64,000 nucleotides of DNA from positions 1,414,453 through 1,478,452 of the forward strand of contig NZ_JWLJ01000001.1 in NCBI RefSeq assembly GCF_000813985.1, given 5' to 3'. This document shows, piece by piece, positions 56,421 through 64,000 of this stretch (positions within the stretch are counted from its first letter, which is position 1; every line of letters begins with the position of its first letter). Below the pieces are notes generated by a model that saw nothing but the letters and a program-made list of their open reading frames with translations, was not told where the DNA came from and made no database searches. The DNA comes from Ruegeria sp. ANG-R (GTDB lineage: Bacteria > Pseudomonadota > Alphaproteobacteria > Rhodobacterales > Rhodobacteraceae). Position numbers and translations under genes: made by a program.

Positions 56421-56478
56421 GATGGGTTTTTAACCCATCACTGCGGAACAGGAGCGATGGGGTGAAACCCCATCCTAC
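56417..56478. repeat. Paired palindromic element spanning two convergent stops
   Basis: GTAGGATGGG (56417-56426) is mirrored by CCCATCCTAC (56469-56478). Nested hairpins GATGGG/CCCATC and GATGGGGT-GAA-ACCCCATC (56456-56474) lie inside. The TAG of the left arm ends the plus-strand gene, and the mirror TAG of the right arm ends the minus-strand hydrolase gene. It looks like a REP pair (BIME-like). Confidence 0.7.
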
Positions 56479-57245
56479 CCCAGCTTCTTCTCCAACCAAT
56501 CGGCAATCTGCCCGGCGGGTCCTTCCCAGCCGGGTTCCATGAACAGAAAATGCGCGTGGTTTTCGACGGGCAAGAAAGTCGCGCGGTCTCCGTAGAGTTT
56601 CGCCAGCGCGCGGCAGGTGTTTGGGTTCACGGCCCGATCCTCGGTGCCCGATACGATCAGCACCGGGCAATCGACCTTGTCGATATCCACCTTCATTGCG
56701 TGGTGATCGTCGAACATCCAGAAGAACATCTCGAACATCACCCGCCCGCTTTCGGGGCCGAGTCGATCGAACACCGCGTGCTGCTGCGCCTCGGGCATCT
56801 TGTTCAGCGCAAAGGGGGCCATAAGGTCAAAATCGACGCGCATGGGCTGTTTCCAGAACGCCCCGCCCTCCATCAACGCGCGCGGCACGGCGCGTTCATC
56901 ATCAGTTTCAGGCAAGGTGCCCCACGCAGCATTCGGGTTGATCAGGACAATGGCGCTGGCCAATCCGCGAGACGCCACCTGCTGTGCGACCACCCCGGCG
57001 ATAGCATGGCCCAGTAGCACAGGCCTGCTATCCAATCCCTGCACGTAGTCGGCGATGTCATTGGCGTAATCGATGACGCTGGTATCAGTCAGACCCGGGT
57101 CGGGATCAGCCGTGGGGTCTCCACCATGATAGCGCAGCGCAGGGGTGTGAACCGTCCACCCGCGCGCATGGAAGAACTCCGCGTAATCCTGCATACACCA
57201 CGGTCCGGCAAAGGCCCCGTGGATCAGAACAATCTCTTTAGCCAT
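56475..57245 (-). CDS. Alpha/beta hydrolase-fold protein lacking the nucleophile
   Basis: A 256-residue alpha/beta-hydrolase-fold protein: MAKEIVLIHGAFAGPWCMQDY, a clear oxyanion region, and an Asp/His relay in VSGTEDRAVNPNTC and VENHAHFLFMEPGWE. The nucleophile elbow reads LLGHAIAG, with Ala81 where Ser, Cys or Asp is expected in GxNuxG. A single T-to-G change from Ser would explain it. It could be inactive, a lyase-like member, or a binding protein. It is last in the GS-like gene block. The ATG at 57245 is preferred to 57260. Confidence 0.88.
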   Translation of the reverse strand: MAKEIVLIHGAFAGPWCMQDYAEFFHARGWTVHTPALRYHGGDPTADPDPGLTDTSVIDYANDIADYVQGLDSRPVLLGHAIAGVVAQQVASRGLASAIVLINPNAAWGTLPETDDERAVPRALMEGGAFWKQPMRVDFDLMAPFALNKMPEAQQHAVFDRLGPESGRVMFEMFFWMFDDHHAMKVDIDKVDCPVLIVSGTEDRAVNPNTCRALAKLYGDRATFLPVENHAHFLFMEPGWEGPAGQIADWLEKKLG

Positions 57246-57303
57246 GAAAATCCCCCTCACCTCTGACCAGTATGAGAGGTGAGGGATGGGGTCTGCAACC
57301 CTG

Positions 57304-58449
57304 TTACAGTGCCGCTTTGAACAGCGTGGTGAGGTTGTCTTCGGTCAGTTCGATCGGATTGCCACCGCAGGATGGGTCGATGATTGCGCCCTTGACCAGT
57401 TCCGGGATCGCAGCCTCGGTCACGCCCAGATCAGAGAGCTTGCGCGGGATGCCCAAGCTGTCGTTGAATTCCTGAACAAAGGCACGGAAACCGTCGAAGC
57501 CTCCGTCGATACCCAGATAAGCCGCCGCCTGCTGGAACCGGTCGGCGATGACGGGGGCGTTGAACTCCAACACTGCAGGCATACAGACCGCATTGGTGGT
57601 GCCGTGGTGAGTGTTGAACACCGCGCCGATGGGATGGCTCATGGCGTGAATCGCGCCTAGGCCTTTCTGGAAGGCGGTGGCGCCCATCGCCGCCGCGCTC
57701 ATCATCTGGGCGCGGGCTTCGATATCGGTGCCGTCGGCATAGGCGCGCGGCAGGTAGTCTTTGACCAGCCGCATCCCTTCCAGCGCGATACCTTGGGACA
57801 TCGGGTGATAATGCGGGCTGGAGTAGGCCTCGACGCAATGCGCAAATGCGTCCAGCCCCGTGCCTGCGGTGATGAACTTGGGCATACCTACGGTCAGTTC
57901 CGGGTCACAGATCACCACCGTCGGCAGCACTTTGGGGTGGAAGATGATCTTCTTGACGTGGGTGTCCGAGTTGGTGATGACGCTGGCGCGCCCCACTTCG
58001 GACCCGGTCCCTGCTGTGGTGGGCACCGCGATGATGGGTGCGATGGCATCGGCATCGGCGCGGGTCCACCAGTCACCAATATCCTCAAAATCCCAGATCG
58101 GGCGCGACTGACCGCACATAAAGGCGACCATCTTGCCCAGATCCAGCCCCGAACCGCCGCCAAAGGCGATTACCCCGTCATGGCCGCCCGCGTTATAGGC
58201 CGCGACACCGGCTTCGAGGTTCTTTTCGTTGGGGTTCGGGTCAACGTCGCTGAACAACCCACGCCCCAATCCGGCGGCCTCCATGACATCCAGCGTCGCC
58301 GTGGTGATCGGCAGATCAGCCAAACCCTTGTCCGTGACCAGCAGAGGTTTCTTCATCCCCGCAGCGGCGCAGGCTTCGGGCAATTCCTTGATCCGCCCTG
58401 CGCCGAATTTAATTGCAGTCGGATAAGACCAGTTTCCAACAAGTGACAT
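57304..58449 (-). CDS. Iron-containing alcohol dehydrogenase
   Basis: A 381-residue group III Fe alcohol dehydrogenase. It has GGGSGLDLGKMVAF and VPTTAGTGSEVGRASVI for NAD binding. The metal-ligand blocks TAGTGLDAFAHCVEAYSSPHYHPM, AIHAMSHPIGAVFNTHHGTTNAVCMP are intact. It oxidises a primary alcohol, or reduces its aldehyde. The ATG at 58449 follows GGAAAG. It sits between an aldehyde dehydrogenase and the hydrolase-fold gene on the same strand. Confidence 0.95.
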   Translation of the reverse strand: MSLVGNWSYPTAIKFGAGRIKELPEACAAAGMKKPLLVTDKGLADLPITTATLDVMEAAGLGRGLFSDVDPNPNEKNLEAGVAAYNAGGHDGVIAFGGGSGLDLGKMVAFMCGQSRPIWDFEDIGDWWTRADADAIAPIIAVPTTAGTGSEVGRASVITNSDTHVKKIIFHPKVLPTVVICDPELTVGMPKFITAGTGLDAFAHCVEAYSSPHYHPMSQGIALEGMRLVKDYLPRAYADGTDIEARAQMMSAAAMGATAFQKGLGAIHAMSHPIGAVFNTHHGTTNAVCMPAVLEFNAPVIADRFQQAAAYLGIDGGFDGFRAFVQEFNDSLGIPRKLSDLGVTEAAIPELVKGAIIDPSCGGNPIELTEDNLTTLFKAAL

Positions 58450-58516
58450 GTTTGCTTTCCTTCGTGTCAAAAGGCCTGCTCTGGCGAGGGGGTCAGTCCA
58501 GAGCAGGCCGTCGTCC

Positions 58517-59899
58517 TTAGCCCGTGACCTTTTTCAGGTGATAGGATTTGGGACGTGTCAGGTTGTGATAGCCGATGACGGACAAGCCACCACCGCGTCC
58601 GGTATTCTTACAACCGGTCCAGCACAGGCCGGGGTCAAGGTAATCGGCGCGGTTCATGAAAACGGTGCCGGTTTCGATCTGATCGCCCACCCGTGCGGCG
58701 CGGTCCAGATCGCGGGTCCAGAGGCTGGCGGTCAGACCAAACTCGCTGTCATTCATCAGCGCGATGGCTTCCTCGTCCGAGGACACTTTCATGATGCCCA
58801 CCACCGGGCCAAAGCTCTCATCCCGCATCACCCGCATGTCATGGGTCACATTGGTTAGGATCTGCGGTGTCAGGTAGGCCCCGCCATCATCCTCTGGGAA
58901 GGTCTCGATGTGGGCCACCGCACCGTCCGCGACGGCCTCAGCGATCTGGGCCCGCACCTCATCGGCAAAGCGCACATTGGCCATCGGACCCATCGTTGTC
59001 TCAGCCTCCAGCGGATTGCCCAGTTTATAGCCCTTCACGATCTCCACCGCCTTGGCCACAAAGTCATCATAGAGGCTTTCATGCACGTAAATCCGCTCGA
59101 TCCCACAACAGCACTGACCCGCGTTGAACATTGCCCCGTCGATCAGCGTATCCACGGCGGCATCCAGATCGGCATCCTCCATGACATAACCGGGGTCCTT
59201 GCCACCCAGTTCTGTGCCGACACCGGTAAAAGTCCCCGCCGCCGCGCGTTCCATCGCCTGACCGCCACCGACCGAGCCGGTGAAGTTCACAAAGTCGAAC
59301 GCGTTGCCCGCGATCAGGTCATTGGTCACGTCATGACTCAGAAAGACGTTCTGGAACACGTCTTCCGGCACACCCGCCGCATGAAAGGCCCGCGCCATGC
59401 GTTCGCCCACCAGCAAGGTCTGCGTGGCGTGTTTCAACACCACCGTATTGCCCGCGATCAGCGCCGGAGCCACCGTGTTGATCGCCGTCATGTAGGGGTA
59501 GTTCCAGGGTGCCACTACAAAGACCACCCCATGCGGGATGCGCCTGACATAGCGTTTGAACGTCTCATCCTCGCCCACGGCAATATCGGCCAGCGCCTCT
59601 TCGGCAATCGCCGCCATGTGGCTGGCGCGTTCGTTGAACCCGCCAAACTCGCCGCCATAACGCACCGGACGGCCCATCATATGCGCCAGTTCCGGCACGA
59701 TTTCATCATTCATCGCTCCAACCGCAGCGACACCCGCCATCACAAGATCAATGCGCTCCTGTAACGGTCGCGCCGCCCATTCAGCCTGCGCTGCCCGCGA
59801 CCGCGTCGCCACCTCAAACGCCGCGTCCCGAGACAATACCTCTCGTTCCGCAAAAACCGATCCATCAATCGGCGAGACACATTGCAACATCTGCCCCAT
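58517..59899 (-). CDS. Aldehyde dehydrogenase
   Basis: A 460-residue NAD(P)-dependent aldehyde dehydrogenase. The N-terminus MGQMLQCVSPIDGSVFAEREV is standard, the general-base Glu is in GVGTELGGKDPGYVMED, and the catalytic Cys in MFNAGQCCCGIERIYVHESLYD. The substrate is an aldehyde from the preceding alcohol step. The start at 59899 follows GGAGTGACT. Downstream of the GS-like gene by about 95 bases and upstream of the alcohol dehydrogenase. Confidence 0.95.
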   Translation of the reverse strand: MGQMLQCVSPIDGSVFAEREVLSRDAAFEVATRSRAAQAEWAARPLQERIDLVMAGVAAVGAMNDEIVPELAHMMGRPVRYGGEFGGFNERASHMAAIAEEALADIAVGEDETFKRYVRRIPHGVVFVVAPWNYPYMTAINTVAPALIAGNTVVLKHATQTLLVGERMARAFHAAGVPEDVFQNVFLSHDVTNDLIAGNAFDFVNFTGSVGGGQAMERAAAGTFTGVGTELGGKDPGYVMEDADLDAAVDTLIDGAMFNAGQCCCGIERIYVHESLYDDFVAKAVEIVKGYKLGNPLEAETTMGPMANVRFADEVRAQIAEAVADGAVAHIETFPEDDGGAYLTPQILTNVTHDMRVMRDESFGPVVGIMKVSSDEEAIALMNDSEFGLTASLWTRDLDRAARVGDQIETGTVFMNRADYLDPGLCWTGCKNTGRGGGLSVIGYHNLTRPKSYHLKKVTG

Positions 59900-59963
59900 A
59901 GTCACTCCATCTCGAAAGACAGCAGGATTCCCTGCTTCATCTGGCCATAAATATCCCGGGGGT

Positions 59964-59982
59964 CTGGGGGCAGAGCCCCCAG
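59964..59982. repeat. REP-like hairpin CTGGGGGC-AGA-GCCCCCAG
   Basis: A perfect 8-bp inverted repeat with a three-base loop in the gap between the GS-like and aldehyde dehydrogenase genes, preceded by CCCGGGGGT. Palindromes of this type recur between genes in related genomes. It may stabilise or end the upstream message. Confidence 0.6.
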
Positions 59983-59994
59983 CCTGACCCGATC

Positions 59995-61347
59995 TCAAGC
60001 CCGCTCGAACCCGCGGGCAATTTCCCAATCCGTCACCACGCGTTCGAACTCCTCGATCTCGACCTCAGCCGCGCGCGCATAGTGATCCACCACCTCATCT
60101 CCCATGGCCGCGCGCAACATGGCCGAGCCATGCAGCGCATCCCGCGCGGCGCGCAGATTGCCCGGGATCATTCCGGTCTCGCCCTGATAGACATCGCCCT
60201 GGGTCGGAGACTGCAACTCCAGTCCTTCCTCGATGCCCGCAATCCCAGCAGCCAGCATCCCGGCCATCGCCAGATACGGGTTCATGTCCGACCCCGGAAT
60301 ACGGCACTCCACCCGTACGGCCTTGGTGCCATCACCGCACAGACGGAACCCCGCGGTGCGGTTATCAACCGACCAGATGATCCGCGTCGGCGCAAACGTC
60401 CCCTTCATGAACCGCTTGTAGCTGTTGATGTAGGGCGCCATGAAACAGGTGTAATCGGCGGCGTATTTCAACAGACCGGCCATGTAGCTTTTCATCAGCG
60501 CCGACATGCCCAGATCGTCCTCCGCGTCAAAGAACGCAGGTTTGCCATCCGCCCACAGCGACTGATGCACGTGGCTTGAACTTCCCACCTTCTCATGGTG
60601 CCATTTCGGTAAGAACGTCGCCGCATGGCCATGCTGCCAGGCGATCTCTTTCACCGCATTCTTGGCGATCGAGTGATACTCGGCTGTCTCCATCGCTGGC
60701 GCGTATTTGATGTTCAGCTCTTCCTGCCCGGTCTCGGCCTCCCCTTTCGAGTTCTCGACCGGAATGCCCGCATCCCACAGATGGTTGCGGATCGGGCGCA
60801 TCACATGCTCTTCCTTGGTGGTCTGAAGGATGTGGTAGTCCTCGTTATAGCCCGAGATCGGTTCGAGATCGCGGAACCCCTCCTTACGGATTTCATCAAA
60901 GCTCTTCTCGAACAGAAAGAACTCCAGCTCGGTCGCGCACATGGCGTCATAGCCCATCGCCTTCAGCCGGTTCACCTGACGTTTCAGGATCGAGCGCGGC
61001 GCATGTGGCACCTCTTCATGCGTATGATGATCCAGCACATCGCACATCACCATGGCTGTCCCTTCCAGCCATGGCACCGGACGCAGCGTGCTCAGATCCG
61101 GCTTCATCACATAATCGCCATACCCCCGCTCCCAACTGGTCGAGGCATACCCGTCCGGCGTCCCCATCTCGAGATCAGTGGCCAACAGATAATTGCAACA
61201 ATGCGTTTCTTCCCAGGCACCGCCAACAAAATGCCCCGCATGAAACCGCTTGCCCATCAAACGACCCTGCATGTCAACCATGCACACCAACACAGTATCA
61301 ATTTCGCCGGAAGATACCTGCGTCTTAAGATGCTCGAATGTCAGCAT
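59995..61347 (-). CDS. Glutamine synthetase homologue, gamma-glutamylamine synthetase type
   Basis: A 450-residue GS-fold ligase of the PuuA/GlnA-like group. It has the beta-grasp start MLTFEHLKTQVSSGEIDTVL, the metal/ATP site AMCATELEFFLFEKS, GEAETGQEELNIKYA, the KVGSSSHVHQSLW loop and the glutamate loop NRTAGFRLCG...RVECRIPGSDMNPYLAMAGML. Unlike glnA at 28 kb it lacks the adenylylation NLYDLP motif. Such enzymes ligate glutamate to amines, polyamines, ethanolamine or isopropylamine. AGAGGT precedes the ATG. Confidence 0.93.
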   Translation of the reverse strand: MLTFEHLKTQVSSGEIDTVLVCMVDMQGRLMGKRFHAGHFVGGAWEETHCCNYLLATDLEMGTPDGYASTSWERGYGDYVMKPDLSTLRPVPWLEGTAMVMCDVLDHHTHEEVPHAPRSILKRQVNRLKAMGYDAMCATELEFFLFEKSFDEIRKEGFRDLEPISGYNEDYHILQTTKEEHVMRPIRNHLWDAGIPVENSKGEAETGQEELNIKYAPAMETAEYHSIAKNAVKEIAWQHGHAATFLPKWHHEKVGSSSHVHQSLWADGKPAFFDAEDDLGMSALMKSYMAGLLKYAADYTCFMAPYINSYKRFMKGTFAPTRIIWSVDNRTAGFRLCGDGTKAVRVECRIPGSDMNPYLAMAGMLAAGIAGIEEGLELQSPTQGDVYQGETGMIPGNLRAARDALHGSAMLRAAMGDEVVDHYARAAEVEIEEFERVVTDWEIARGFERA

Positions 61348-61368
61348 TTGCTACCTCTAGGATATGCG

Positions 61369-61389
61369 GGAATTTTCGAAGAAAATTCC
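61369..61389. promoter_or_regulatory. Perfect 21-bp palindrome upstream of the GS-like gene
   Basis: A perfect 9-bp inverted repeat GGAATTTTC-GAA-GAAAATTCC ends about 22 bases before the start codon of the minus-strand GS-like gene. It is A/T-rich in its core, as operators are, and probably binds a dimeric regulator. No regulator gene is inside the window. Confidence 0.6.
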
Positions 61390-61400
61390 TGGATCTCGTT

Positions 61401-61436
61401 GCGACCGGCCCGCCTTTAAGCGAGCCGGTCGTTTTC
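61401..61436. terminator. Hairpin between dctP and the GS-like gene
   Basis: GCGACCGGC...GCCGGTCG arms (about 61403-61430) with CGC/GCG inside the stem. The T-run lies on the plus-strand side (GTTTTC), so it is not a clean terminator for dctP. It could protect or attenuate the dctP message. Confidence 0.45.
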
Positions 61437-61437
61437 A

Positions 61438-62472
61438 TCAACCGTAGCGGTAAGGCCGTCCGGCCTTTTGCATTTCGGCGTTATACTTCTTGAAGATTTC
61501 AACAACCTTCGCCTTGGTCTCGGATTCTGCCGCAATCTCGTCCCAGAACTTGACCGCCGCTTCTTCGACCTGTGCCCACTCGGCATCCGGAATAGTGGTA
61601 AGTTTCAGCTTAGTTCCGTTGACGCGCAGGTTGGCCTCACCACCCCAATACCACCACTGACGATAGTAGTGAGATTGATCACAGCAGACCTTGAACAGGG
61701 TTTGCAAATCTTCGGGCAGTTCGTTCCAGCGGTCCATATTGGCAAAGAAGTGCCCCGCCCAGGCGCCCGAGACGTTATTGGTCAGGAAGTAGTTGGTCAC
61801 ATCTGCCCAGCCGACCGTGTAGTCCTCGGTAATGCCCGACCACGCGATGCCGTCGAGTTCGCCGGTTTGAACCGCAACCTCGATGTCTTCCCAGGGCAGG
61901 GACACAGGCACCACGCCGAATTGCGACAGGAACCGGCCCGCCGTCGGGAAGGTGAAGATGCGTTTACCCTTCATGTCCTCCAACGAGTTGATCGGGTCCT
62001 TGGTGGCAAAGTGGCACGGGTCCCATGCACCAGCGCTGATGTGTTTGACGCCGACTTTTGAGTATTCCTCGTCCCAGATTTCGTTCAGGCCCCACTGGTT
62101 AAACAGTACGGGCACGTCGAGCGAATACCGCGAGGCGAAGGGAAAGTAGCCGCCGAACACTGTCACTTCGGTGGGCGAGGCCATCGAGTCATCGTCCGAC
62201 TGCACCGCATCGATTGTGCCCTTCTGCATGGCACGGAACAGCTCTCCGGTGGGGACAAGCTGATCGGCGTAGAACAGCTCGATCTGCATCCGGTCGCCTG
62301 CGATCTTGTTGAACATCTCGATGGCGGGGTCGATCACATGCGCGGCCAGCGCGGGACCTGCATAGGTCTGCATCCGCCATGTGATTTTGCCCTGCGCCAG
62401 TGCCGGTGTGGCCAGAGGCGCAGCAGCAACCCCTACCCCGGCGGTTTTCAGAAACTTACGTCTTGTCGTCAT
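61438..62472 (-). CDS. TRAP transporter substrate-binding protein DctP
   Basis: A 344-residue periplasmic solute-binding protein of the DctP family. The leader has a Tat-type signal, MTTRRKFLKTAGVGVAAAPLATPALA, so it is exported folded. The mature domain holds the usual ligand-Arg block (FPTAGRFLSQFGVVPVSLPWEDIEVAVQTGELDGIAWSG). It binds an organic acid or amine-derived carboxylate. The ligand is not predictable. AGAGGAAA precedes the ATG. It follows dctM with 51 bases. Confidence 0.94.
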   Translation of the reverse strand: MTTRRKFLKTAGVGVAAAPLATPALAQGKITWRMQTYAGPALAAHVIDPAIEMFNKIAGDRMQIELFYADQLVPTGELFRAMQKGTIDAVQSDDDSMASPTEVTVFGGYFPFASRYSLDVPVLFNQWGLNEIWDEEYSKVGVKHISAGAWDPCHFATKDPINSLEDMKGKRIFTFPTAGRFLSQFGVVPVSLPWEDIEVAVQTGELDGIAWSGITEDYTVGWADVTNYFLTNNVSGAWAGHFFANMDRWNELPEDLQTLFKVCCDQSHYYRQWWYWGGEANLRVNGTKLKLTTIPDAEWAQVEEAAVKFWDEIAAESETKAKVVEIFKKYNAEMQKAGRPYRYG

Positions 62473-62523
62473 ATCAATTTCCTCTCCGTTGAAGTTTGAG
62501 TGCCCGTTTGCCGGGCCTTCTAG

Positions 62524-63843
62524 TTAATTTCCATAAACATATCCGGGCAGCCACAGGGCGATCTCGGGAAATATCATGATAATCGTGAGCGCCAGTACCA
62601 TCACGCCGACAAAGGGAAAGATCGAGCGATAGATGTCTTTCAGACTGATCTCGGGCGGCGCCATTGCACGCATCAGAAACAGGTTATAGCCAAAGGGTGG
62701 CGTCATATAGGCGATCTGAGTTGTAATCGTATACAGCACACCATACCAAATCAGATCAAAACCAAGCGCTCCGACCAAAGGCACATAAAGCGGGGCCACG
62801 ATGACCAGCATGGCGGTGTCATCAAGGAAGGTTCCCATCACGATAAAGCTCAACTGCATCAGGATCAGGATCATCCATGGCGACAGGCCCAGTTGTTCGG
62901 TGAACAGGTTGTCGATGGCTTTGACCGCCCCCAACCCGTCGAACACCGCACCGAAGCCCAGCGCGGCCAGGATAATCCACATGAACATGCAGGAAATCGC
63001 CAATGTCTGCTTGGTGCAGTCTTCAAATATCTTCCATGTCATCCGGCGTTTGAGGATCGAAGCCACCAGCGCCGCCAGCGCGCCTATCGCCGAGCTTTCG
63101 ACCAGCGAGGTCCAGCCATTGACGAATGGCAGCATCATGGCCGCAAAGATGATCAGAGGCAGCGCACCTGCCCCCAGCAGCCGGATTTTTTCGGCCCGCG
63201 GCACTTCATGCGTGTCCTTCATGGCAGGGCCGAGTTCGGGCTGAATACGGCAGCGTATCCAGATATAGAGGATGAATAACGACGCCATCAGCAGCCCCGG
63301 TACAATCCCGGCCAGCCATAGCTGGCCCACCGGTTGACGCGCGATCATGGCATACAGGACCAGAACCACTGATGGCGGCACGAGTATCCCGAGGCTCGAC
63401 CCGGCCTGGATAACCCCCGTCACCATGGTCTTGTCATACCCGCGCCGCAGCAGTTCCGGCAGCGCTATCGTCGCGCCGATTGCCATGCCCGCCACGCTCA
63501 GGCCATTCATGGCTGACACCAGAACCATCAAACCGATGGTTCCTATCGCCAGCCCACCATTCACCGGGCCCATCCAGACGTGAAACATGCGATACAGGTC
63601 ATCCGCCAAACGGCTTTCGCTCAGCACGTAGCCCATGAATATGAACATCGGCAGCGTCAGCAACGGGTACCATTTCATCAGTTTCATCGCCGCCGAAAAC
63701 GTGATGTCCTGCCCGCCGGTGCCCCACAACGCCAGCGCAGCGATCGTTGCCACCGCGCCGATGGCACCAAAGACACGCTGCCCGGTAAAGAGCATCAGCA
63801 TCATCAATGCGAACATGAAGATGGCGATATATTCCTGACTCAT
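62524..63843 (-). CDS. TRAP transporter large permease DctM
   Basis: A 439-residue membrane protein of about twelve helices (MSQEYIAIFMFALMMLMLFTGQRVFGAIGAVATIAA...). It has the family blocks LLTLPMFIFMGYVLSESRLADDLYRM, GLSVAGMAIGATIALPELLRRGYDKTMVTGVIQAGSSLGILVPPSV and YMTPPFGYNLFLMRAMAPPEI. The ATG at 63843 overlaps the dctQ stop by four bases (ATGA). A long upstream ORF is rejected. It takes substrate from DctP with sodium or proton symport. Confidence 0.95.
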   Translation of the reverse strand: MSQEYIAIFMFALMMLMLFTGQRVFGAIGAVATIAALALWGTGGQDITFSAAMKLMKWYPLLTLPMFIFMGYVLSESRLADDLYRMFHVWMGPVNGGLAIGTIGLMVLVSAMNGLSVAGMAIGATIALPELLRRGYDKTMVTGVIQAGSSLGILVPPSVVLVLYAMIARQPVGQLWLAGIVPGLLMASLFILYIWIRCRIQPELGPAMKDTHEVPRAEKIRLLGAGALPLIIFAAMMLPFVNGWTSLVESSAIGALAALVASILKRRMTWKIFEDCTKQTLAISCMFMWIILAALGFGAVFDGLGAVKAIDNLFTEQLGLSPWMILILMQLSFIVMGTFLDDTAMLVIVAPLYVPLVGALGFDLIWYGVLYTITTQIAYMTPPFGYNLFLMRAMAPPEISLKDIYRSIFPFVGVMVLALTIIMIFPEIALWLPGYVYGN

Positions 63844-64000
63844 GCCCGCTTGACCCCGATTTCCTGCCCGTTGATCCGGGCTATGTCTTTGAAAAATTCG
63901 GAAATTGCCTGCAGTAACATCAGGAAGAAACCGAACACCATGATCGCCTTGACCGGCCAGATATAGGGTCGCCACGCAGTGGACGAACGTTCCAGCCGTC
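63840..64000 (-). CDS. TRAP transporter small permease DctQ (partial)
   Basis: The C-terminal 52 codons of a DctQ gene, entering from beyond the window edge. The end reads RLERSSTAWRPYIWPVKAIMVF...FFKDIARINGQEIGVKRA, a last membrane helix with the Trp-Pro-rich lead typical of DctQ. The stop overlaps the dctM start (ATGA). Confidence 0.88.
   Translation of the reverse strand, partial: RLERSSTAWRPYIWPVKAIMVFGFFLMLLQAISEFFKDIARINGQEIGVKRA

Noticed and set aside
61401..61436. Clean rho-independent terminator for dctP
   Set aside because: The T-run is on the wrong strand for the minus-strand genes; only a hairpin can be supported.

Overview
The window looks like a chromosomal segment of a marine Rhodobacteraceae bacterium of the Roseobacter group (Ruegeria-like). 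The reasons are a gene transfer agent (GTA) structural cluster, a complete DMSP lyase gene of the dddP family, a LuxR/LuxI quorum-sensing pair, a ccmABCDG cytochrome c operon, tripartite (TRAP) transport, and many small secreted or DUF proteins typical of this family. Nearly all of it is G+C rich and tightly packed. The A/T-richer stretches (about 4.4-5.4 kb, 20.98-21.2 kb, 34.64-34.88 kb, 52.1-52.75 kb and 55.27-55.87 kb) mark accessory or regulatory DNA. I saw no rRNA, tRNA, insertion sequence or CRISPR array.

Layout: 1-7000 (minus strand) is the 5' half of a GTA/HK97-type head cluster: small terminase, large terminase, an unrelated secreted-protein gene inserted between terminase and portal, portal, a small membrane protein, prohead protease, capsid, head-tail connector, head-tail adaptor, and a DUF3168 tail-completion gene cut by the window edge. 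7.2-8.1 kb is a divergent glyoxalase-fold/HxlR regulator pair with an operator-like palindrome between them. 8.4-9.7 kb is a DEAD-box helicase. 9.8-16.1 kb (minus) is a fatty-acid synthesis block (fabD, fabG, acpP, fabF) with mltG, an acetyltransferase and a divergent HisA paralogue. 16.3-18.8 kb holds a cytochrome b561-YceI fusion facing a stand-alone YceI. 19.1-20.3 kb is rpsF-rpsR-rplI behind a strong leader hairpin. 20.5-22.9 kb has a lytic transglycosylase and luxR-luxI. 23-25.6 kb has trigger factor and a porin. 25.9-29.5 kb has NAD(P)HX repair and glnB-glnA.

29.5-44 kb mixes enzymes and envelope proteins: a flavin-type oxidase, a lytic transglycosylase, a DUF3445 haem enzyme divergent from dddP, a hydrolase-OsmC fusion, bioY, purB, a FliG homologue and an LpxL-type acyltransferase. 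44-55.3 kb has acnA, a BCCT osmolyte carrier followed by a tiny membrane-protein ORF, a short-chain dehydrogenase, the ccm operon, a decayed YHYH gene and parE.

56.5-64 kb is one long minus-strand block: TRAP transporter (dctQ-dctM-dctP), a PuuA-like glutamine synthetase homologue, an aldehyde dehydrogenase, an iron alcohol dehydrogenase and an alpha/beta hydrolase-fold protein whose nucleophile position is alanine. A perfect 9-bp inverted repeat lies just upstream of the synthetase gene. Together these genes suggest a gamma-glutamylation route for an imported amine or amino alcohol. This is the best candidate in the window for an undescribed pathway.
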